Shown: in pieces, positions 57,565 to 64,000 of the stretch
Position numbering within the stretch: the stretch's first letter is position 1
Layout of the letters: each line of letters opens with the position of its first letter
Origin: Paraphoma chrysanthemicola
Lineage: Eukaryota; Ascomycota; Dothideomycetes; Pleosporales; Phaeosphaeriaceae
Reading direction: 5' to 3'
Assembly: GCA_020744225.1 (NCBI GenBank)
Contig: JAGMWG010000019.1
Location: 124,001-188,000, forward strand
DNA: 64,000 bases
Notes under the pieces: generated by a model
Database searches by the model: none
What the model saw: the letters and a program-made list of their open reading frames with translations, nothing else
Told to the model about the DNA's origin: nothing
Made by a program: the position numbers and the translations under genes

Positions 57565-58089
57565 ATGCCAGACAAGGAAGAAACAACACACATCCCGACC
57601 GAGTCCAAGGACCAGGAAGAAAAGGGCAGCTCTGGCAGTGGCGGTCTTTTGAGCGGGATCGGAGATCCAATCGGTACGTCTTTTCCATCACTCATTAGCC
57701 TCATCTTCGCCAAATCACTCCCATACTTACTCCCCAAACGTACATAACCCTCCACTAACCTCTGAACACCAGGCAGCGTCCTCGGTACCGCCCTCCGCCC
57801 CATCGGCGCCCCCCTCGAAAAAGGCATCACAGGACCCCTCGGCAACGCCGTGGGCGGAAGCACGCGCGGCGTCCTCGGGCCCTTACTCGGCACCGAAGAC
57901 GAGCGCATGGAAGTCGTCGGCGGCAAGAATAAGGATAGTTATTCCGGGCCGGATAAGATTGGCGGGAAGGAACAGACGGGGGATAATCCGCTTGGTCTGG
58001 ATCAGACGGGGCGGTGGGGGTTTGAGGGGGATGATGGGGGAAAGAGTGGTGGTGGGGAAAAGAAGGGGAGTGGGCCTTTGGGGTTGTGA
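57565..58089 (+). CDS. Small Gly-rich hypothetical protein
   Basis: Two exons, 57565..57673 and 57773..58089, 141 residues; a 99-nt intron with branch CTAACC/CTGAAC and acceptor CACCAG. The start MPDKEETTHIPTESKDQEEK is charged, followed by SGSGGLLSGIGDPIGSVLGT and PIGAPLEKGITGPLGNAVGG, a Gly-rich hydrophobic stretch that could associate with membranes, and a Gly/Lys tail. Similar short proteins are common in filamentous ascomycetes as I recall, without known role. Its stop is 165 bp from the convergent Wdr8 stop. Confidence 0.65.
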
Positions 58090-58254
58090 AGAAACGGTAG
58101 GAGGAATGGTGTGATATGATGAATTATCGGCGTTTATTGAACAACATAAATCTGAATTGATTTGCGATTTATCAGAAGCGCGGGTATATCCAAATCTCGT
58201 CCCTTTGCCCATTCAGAGAAACGACGCCAAATACACCCCTTCTTTGCCCTTGAA

Positions 58255-60071
58255 TCAAAACATCTCATCTAATCCACTATCGTCCAACGCTCCTCTCCTC
58301 AATGTATCCTTGTCACTCACTATTCCCCTGCCCCTCTTCTCCCTGAATGTATCGTCTAGCTCCAACTCCACGCTATCTCCCTCGACTTCATCCATATCCA
58401 TCCCTATCTCATCCTCTGCATCCCTTAACCTCGGCACCGGCGTCCGGCCCGTCAAGATGTCATATAAGCTGTCGTCGCTTTCTTCCTCTGCGCCCTCGAA
58501 TCGAAGTATTTGGTCTTTGCCATCTGGCCAGACCACGACGTAGCCTTGTTGGTGTGCGAGAGAGAGAACTGGCTTCTTTTCTGCGTGCGTGTTGAGCCAA
58601 GATGTAGTGTAGCGGGCGGGCAAAGTGCCTGCTGGTTTGAAAAGGTGGGCGGAGAGATCGAGGATGGTTGGTGGGTATTGTGATGTCGAGGATGAGGCTG
58701 AAGTTGATGAGGAGAGGTGATGCGCGGTGTAAATGTAAATAGTCGGCGAGTCGTGGATGGATTGAATGAGCAGCCTCGAAGGGTCGTGTGGGTGCCATTG
58801 CAAGCTCTTCACTGGCGAGAAGTGGATGAGTATGGTGCGTGGTTTGAGACTTCGGAGGTCCCATATCCAGACTGTGGATGGTGTCGAATCGTCTCTTGTT
58901 GCACAGAGCGTGCCGTCGGCATTAAAGGCTAGGACGCTGATGCCCTGCTTCATCAAAGACAATTCGTTCTTTTCCAATGGTGCTTTTGGTGGCGTAGCTG
59001 GCTGTGGAGTAAGCATAAAGCTCCTGTTCTCTTGGCCATCAACGTGCTCCGTGTATACAGGCGCATTCGGTACGTGTATGACTGGTGTGTGGTCCAAAAA
59101 TACAATCGGTGCAAATGTCCTTGTCGAGAGAATTCGCACGCGCCTATCCCAACCACCCACTACCAGCTTTTCATTGCCCGGGATCCATTCTACGCTCTTG
59201 ATGCCCAAGCCTTCTATGCCCCAAGTATCGATGTCGTCCGTAGGCTCGCGCGTTATTGTCCGGTACAAATTGCCGTCCGCGGTGTAAATGTGAAGCCCGT
59301 AACCAGCGGAAGGAGCATCCCAAACCGCGAGCCACCGTCCGTCGCGACTCCACTTTAACCCCGCCGCATCGATTGTGGGAAGCTCAACCCGCGAGATTAC
59401 GGTATACGTCCGTGCCGACAGCAGCATCAAGACATCGACTCCTGAGGTCCGACAGAGCATTGCCAGCACTTTTCCCTTGCCGTGCCTCATATCATTTGCC
59501 GGTCGATACCCCCATCCCCTACCTTCTTTGCCGGAGAACTTCGGATCTCTAATCTCGATCGACCGTCCCGTCCTCAGACACCACACCTTCAGACACGCCG
59601 CGAAGTCGCTCCATACCAGTATTTCGTCCTCCGTTGCGCCGAATTCAACGTGTACATTTTTGCCCATACCACCAGATCCATTGCTGATTATCGCGCTCCA
59701 CTTCTCGTCGCGCAGATCGTATACGCGCGATGATCTGTCGTCGAAAAGGAGCACGCGATTGGACTTCAAGACGGTCGAGCGGCGCGGCGGTGTTGACTCG
59801 GAGTCTGTAGAAGAATAGAAGGAGCCGGCTGGTGGTGACCATGCAAGGCGGGAGTTGCGCGCATCGTGACTTGTGGGTATCGGTATGCTTCTTATGATTT
59901 CAAAGGTTGTCAGACATCGGATTTGGAGTCGCGCGCCGTTGAGACAGGCAATGTGTGCTGCGGTAGGAGATGGGACCGAGATGGATGTTGCTGTCGCACA
60001 TCAGCAGATGTTCTTATGAGGTCATATAGCAGCATACATTTATACTGTGGGGATACGTCTGCCGCCTCCAT
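58255..60071 (-). CDS. wdr8: WD-repeat protein WRAP73/Wdr8
   Basis: Two exons, complement(58255..59990, 60038..60071), 589 residues. The 47-nt intron (GTATGC, CTGATG branch, GCGACAG) joins the 34-nt first exon, giving MEAADVSPQYKSTSISVPSP and then HIACLNGARLQIRCLTTFEI. WD repeats include AAGLKWSRDGRWLAVWDAPS, IEGLGIKSVEWIPGNEKLVV, ISVLAFNADGTLCATRDDST and SPVKSLQWHPHDPSRLLIQS. These are WRAP73 features; fission yeast Wdr8 acts with Msd1 at spindle poles to anchor minus ends, and human WRAP73 acts at centrosomes. The C-terminus is acidic. The start at 59769 suggested by the longest frame omits the first blade. Confidence 0.85.
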
Positions 60072-60609
60072 CTTCCTGGTCTGTATGCGACGTCGTTGCG
60101 GGGTTAGGAAAGTGGTGTTGGGGGAAGGTAAACAAAGCGGAGTTGAGGCGATTGACCAATGAGAGTCGGGGCACGTCCGCACCCATTGACCACAAGTACC
60201 ATTCATATCCACTCCTTCAGGGTCCTCAAGCAATTCATTCAAAACATTGTATATTTGTGAGAATCCCTTTGAGCACGTGATTGACTGCGCTACTCGCGAC
60301 CTCCAGGACGTTCACCTTGCACTTCTCGGAAAGACGAGTCATTTCATGCAGCAAAGGCACAAGGATGCAGACTCATCCCGTGATCTTCATTATTCAACCG
60401 TAGAAACAGCGAGGGTATCGGTATGCACAATAAACGCTCAACAACTAAGACCCTTTCAACTGGTATAAACATTTTCAACACATTTAAATGCTGGTCTCCA
60501 AAAGTCCGCTGTATACGCAATGGTATGTCGAGGAGTATAGAAGGTGAATCCATCTCAAATCGCTCGCTGTATTCAATCGCTCATAGATATCATCAACTCA
60601 TAATCCTGC
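60072..60609. other. Wdr8 promoter region
   Basis: 538 bp between the Wdr8 start and the stop of the Gln-rich gene, both on the minus strand. CCAAT on the plus strand lies at 60157-60161. No gene is recognised. Confidence 0.45.
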
Positions 60610-63600
60610 TCATGTGCTGTAGACGGGCGCTTTCATCAGGATGCTCTTGCCGCGGATTTGGACAGCGACACCAACCGCCATTCGCACGCGCGCAATCGGG
60701 GGCTCGTCCTTGGGGCCATTGGAACTACCAGGTGGATTCTGCGAGAGACTCTGCTGACTTCCTCCGGCGCCGAGTGTCGACTCGCGCTTGCCAAGAGATG
60801 CTGGAGCGGTTGTGGGCTTCTTAGAACCACCACCGAAGCCAAACATACTTCGCTTCTTGTCCTCTTTTGGTGCTTGTGAGCCTTGTTGCGCAGCTTGCTG
60901 CTCTTGCTCGGCAAGTGAGGCGTTGTCGACGTCCTTCGATGCGACACTTCTTACAGACGCACGATCTGCCTCGTCTGGCTCTAAAATCGGGGCAGTCAAA
61001 GCTGGAATCCCCGTCTCGAGCTTCATAAACTCTGAGACGATGCCGTGGCCGGGCGGGAAGTATTCAATATGAACTTCACGACTTTCGAGCGGCATATGCT
61101 GTGCAATGCTAATAGCCAACTCTACGATCATGGGCACACCACCATTCAGATCCGCGGGTGCAGGGTCATTCATGTGCATCTGCAGAGACGCAATGAGTTT
61201 TTCGTTTAGTGTGTCGATAAGTTCTTGTCGATGTTTTGCCGCCTGGGGTGCCCTTAATGTGTCTGCGAGACCTTCTAACGTGGCCAATCGCCAGTTTATA
61301 ATCTTTGCAGCAAGCGAATCTTCATCTTCGGGACTGTGACAGGCTGGTGAGAATTTGCGAATGTTCAGGGCGATGCTCTGCAATTGTGTTGAAAATCCTG
61401 GCTCCAGATCTGGGTGGAAGTACTTCTCGAAGATGTTTTCCACGAGCCAGTACGAGATGAAAGCACGGCCGACTGCAGTCATCTCCTGTTTACCAGTCTC
61501 GACGGCTGTCTTGTTTACCACAGTGTGTAGGAATTGCGGAATCGCCTTCCAGTCTTTGCGTATCGAGAAAGAAAGCTGTGCAATTAGACCGTCTAATCTG
61601 TTGAAACGCGTCGCATATTCGCTATCGTCCCACGAGGTACGGGATAGTGAAAGTCGTTGGTTAGCAAGTGTGTTTTGTAGCTGATGGACCTGTGTTTGTT
61701 GCTCGAAGAAGTACCGCTTCACCTTCTGATACTTTTCGCCTGCACCGTTGTCAATACTAGTTTTGAAAATTACAATAGCAGCACTCACGCAAGACCTCGT
61801 GCTCTTTCATCATCTTCTCAATCTCTTCTTCAGACATATCGGTTGCTGATGACCGTGGCGGGGGCGTCGCACGTCCTAATTCCCCGGACTGCTGAGTCTG
61901 TTGTACCTGCTGTCCTTTCTCTCCTCGGTATGGCTGACCTTGTGATGCTGTTGGTACGACGTTAGCGTCGAATGTTGCAAGGCCCGGCGAAACAGGCGGT
62001 TGTCCGAGAGGCTGACCTTGACCCGAGGGCTGCTGAAGGAGTGATGCCTCCCGGGACGGCGCCCCTGGCAGTTGGCTGCCATCGTTGACCTTTCTCAGCG
62101 TGTTACGGCCGCTGTTCTGCTGACTGCTCGACGGCATGTTATCTTGTGCTTGTTGGGGCGGCGTCGTGTTCGCTGAGTGGGGCTCGGTCGATTGCGACTG
62201 CGGCTGCGGCTGCGTCTGCGTCTGTGTCGGTGGCTGTTGATTGGGCAGCGGATCGTAGACTGGCTTGTAGTTTTGGGGTTGGAGGGGTGAAGGCGGGGCA
62301 AGCTGTTGCGAGGACGGAGGCCGAAGCTGTTGTTGCTGCTGCTGGTTGTCAAGTTGCTGGCCTTGCGCAAGCTGAAGAGGCTGACGGGTCGCCTGTGGGT
62401 GCTGCAACTCAGGTGGCTGCTGAGAGGGTGCTCGGCCGGGCTGTCCCTGATGCTGTTGGAAGTCTTGGCCTTGGTGCGGCTGAGACTGGGGCTGGGGTGC
62501 GAACTGCTGCTGCTGGTAGTGAGCGTTTTGGGGGGAATTGTCCTGCGGGGAGTAGGATTGTGTTTGCTGGTTACTTTGCGGCGGCGGGTATGGATAGTAG
62601 CCTTGTTTTGTGGCAGAGTCTGGGCCTTGGGCGTGGAGCTGAGCGTTCTGTAGCAGCGGGCTTGGCGCGTTCTGGGGGTTGAACGCCTGATATTCGCCTG
62701 AACTTTGAGGGTGCTGGACAGCGGGCTGGTAGCTCTGGTACGACTGCTGCTGCTGGGTTGTTTGCTGTTGTGGTAGACCCTGAGCTTGGTGTTGGTCCGG
62801 GCTGTATTGGGATACCCCGCCTTGTGTCTGGTAGCTCCCCTCAGTGCTCACCCTGTCGAGTGGGGGCCGATTGTACTGGTGCTGCTGGCTCGCGGCGAAC
62901 TGGTGTTGCTGCTGCTGCTGCTGCTGCTGGGGAGGGTGCGGGTAGTCCTTTGGTGGTACCTGGGGCTGGTCGTGGTTGTCCGGCTGCAGAAAGGGATCGA
63001 GGTTGTCCTCTTCTTGCTCGCTCGAGGTGGGCAGATGCGGGCTGGACCCCGGGTGCCACTGCTGAGACGGATGAAGACGATGGCCGCCCTGGACTTGCTG
63101 CTCTGCGGGTCGCGGGTCGCTTTTCCTGGTGGACTCGCGCCGCTTCACGCCGTTCTTGCTGGCCTGCTTCGTCGACTCCTCTTCCTTGCTGTGCCCCGAG
63201 AGGCCGGCGGCGATGCGGCTGCGCAGCGACTTCTTGGGCTCCTGTACGTGCGGCGGGGGCGGCGGCGACTGTTGCTGGTAAGCTACACGCTGGTTGGGGT
63301 CAATCGCGGGCGACAGCTGCGGCGGGCCAGGTTGCTGTTGTTGCTGCTGCTGCTGCTGGTAGTTCTGGGACGCCTGGTCGAGATGCGCGCTCAGGCGATG
63401 GGTGCTGGTGGTGCGCGTGGGGTACGACTGGCGATACTGGCCCGGCGGGACTCCTTGAGGTGCTTGCGGCGGCGGTTGCTGGCCTGGCGGGCCTCCCTGC
63501 TGGCCGTCCGACTGCGTATATCGCTGCGCGGCCTCGTTGTTTACTGCAAGCGCTTGCTGGTCAGCCGCACGCACGATTGGGCGTCCACCTGCGCACTCAC

Positions 63601-63685
63601 CAGACGGATTGGGCGACGTGTGGCCCGAGGACGTGTCGACCGACTGGTGCGAGCGATTCTGCTTCTTGGAGAATATCGAAGGCAT
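60610..63685 (-). CDS. Gln-rich conserved fungal protein
   Basis: Three exons, complement(60610..61739, 61789..63543, 63601..63685), 989 residues; introns of 57 and 49 nt. The start MPSIFSKKQNRSHQSVDTSS is preceded in frame by an earlier ATG at 63724 that is less likely. Residues about 30-600 are Gln/Pro-rich and disordered, with pure Gln runs. At about 600 begins MSEEEIEKMMKEHEVLREKY and a helical domain to about 860: QVHQLQNTLANQRLSLSRTS, WKAIPQFLHTVVNKTAVETG, VGRAFISYWLVENIFEKYFH. The C-terminus is polar and ends RGKSILMKAPVYST. I know this layout from filamentous fungi but no function. The disordered-plus-helical design could suit a cortical or cytoskeletal scaffold, which is speculation. 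Confidence 0.75.
62908..62929. repeat. CTG/CAG trinucleotide tract
   Basis: About seven perfect GCT/CTG units encoding a Gln run in the minus-strand Gln-rich gene. Confidence 0.9.
63332..63358. repeat. Imperfect CTG/CAG trinucleotide tract
   Basis: Nine units of TTG or CTG, encoding nine Gln residues in the minus-strand Gln-rich gene. Confidence 0.9.
63544..63600 (-). other. 57-nt stop-free intron in the Gln-rich gene
   Basis: Donor GTGAGT, branch GCTGACC, acceptor CTTGCAG. Retention would add 19 residues after NPSG; splicing gives NPSVNNEAAQRY. Confidence 0.65.
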
Positions 63686-64000
63686 CGCAAGTCGTGGCCG
63701 CGAAGCTCCTCCGGGTCGCTGCACGAGAGGGTTGGCGGGGCGGAGACAACGATGGCCTCAGCTAAGAATAACGACAGCGATCACCGGCTGGCCTGAACTG
63801 GGCATGCGGCGTGCACTCACTCGCAAAAGGCGCGTCTACCCGAGCAAAATAGCATTGCGCTGCGTCGGACACGCTTGCTTCAAGTACGCTGGCCGACTAC
63901 TTTCGCGTATACCCAGCCGCACGTGCAGGGAGCTGAGCACATCGAGTAGCGTGAGCCAGACGACGGCAGCACGACACCGGAAAGAGTTGCTGATATCGAG
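63686..64000. other. Promoter end of the window
   Basis: 315 bp upstream of the Gln-rich gene. No gene can be supported before the window ends. Confidence 0.5.

Noticed and set aside
62758..63796. Two plus-strand frames of over 330 codons opposite the Gln-rich gene
   Set aside because: They are shadows of CAG-rich coding sequence: poly-Leu, poly-Ala and poly-Cys products from the complementary strand.
1..64000. Biosynthetic cluster, transposon or CRISPR-type array
   Set aside because: No synthase, transposase, reverse-transcriptase or regularly spaced repeat pattern was seen on either strand.

Overview
The window reads as nuclear DNA of a filamentous ascomycete (Pezizomycotina; gene content and style fit Dothideomycetes, but I cannot fix genus or order from sequence alone). 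Evidence: many short (44-182 nt, mostly about 50 nt) GT-AG introns with CTRAY-type branch sites, fungal-only families (Zn2Cys6 regulator, AA9 LPMO, GH125 mannosidase, seven-helix/RGS receptor) and core eukaryotic genes (SPT20, delta-COP, NIPA transporter, APC4, uL2, ARL2, WRAP73/Wdr8). Most genes were rebuilt by joining reading frames across introns; every exon join given keeps the frame and restores family motifs unless stated.

Layout. 0.4-9 kb: small Cys-rich protein (+), D-2-hydroxyacid dehydrogenase (-), APC-family amino-acid permease (+), SAGA subunit Spt20 (+). 9.8-25.3 kb: a gene-sparse, accessory-looking stretch with an N-terminally short bestrophin-like channel (-), a 7TM-RGS receptor (-), an FGKHRGK/AT-hook protein (+), a secreted AA9 LPMO (+), a small single-pass membrane protein (+), two weak orphan genes and a degenerate 78-bp tandem repeat. 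25.7-29.3 kb: a Zn2Cys6 regulator (-) diverging from a secreted GH125 alpha-mannosidase (+). 31.4-64 kb: a dense housekeeping block: WDNF/carbohydrate-binding-like protein (+), delta-COP (-) diverging from an acidic protein (+), NIPA-like Mg transporter (+), APC4 (+) converging on ribosomal protein uL2 (-), a giant gelsolin-repeat protein (-), ARL2 GTPase (-) diverging from a GNAT-domain protein (+), a small Gly-rich protein (+) converging on Wdr8 (-), and a Gln-rich conserved protein (-).

Functional threads: membrane traffic and cytoskeleton (delta-COP, ARL2, gelsolin-repeat protein, Wdr8), cell cycle (APC4), transcription (Spt20, Zn2Cys6), translation (uL2), nutrient uptake and carbohydrate attack (permease, AA9, GH125) and signalling (7TM-RGS). 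I found no evident new multi-gene system, CRISPR array, intact transposon or biosynthetic cluster. The most noteworthy items are gene-structure oddities: a 17-nt microexon in ARL2 between two 46-nt introns, an intron directly after the delta-COP start codon, a GC-AG intron in the bestrophin-like gene, four stop-free introns with lengths divisible by three, and the 78-bp repeat.
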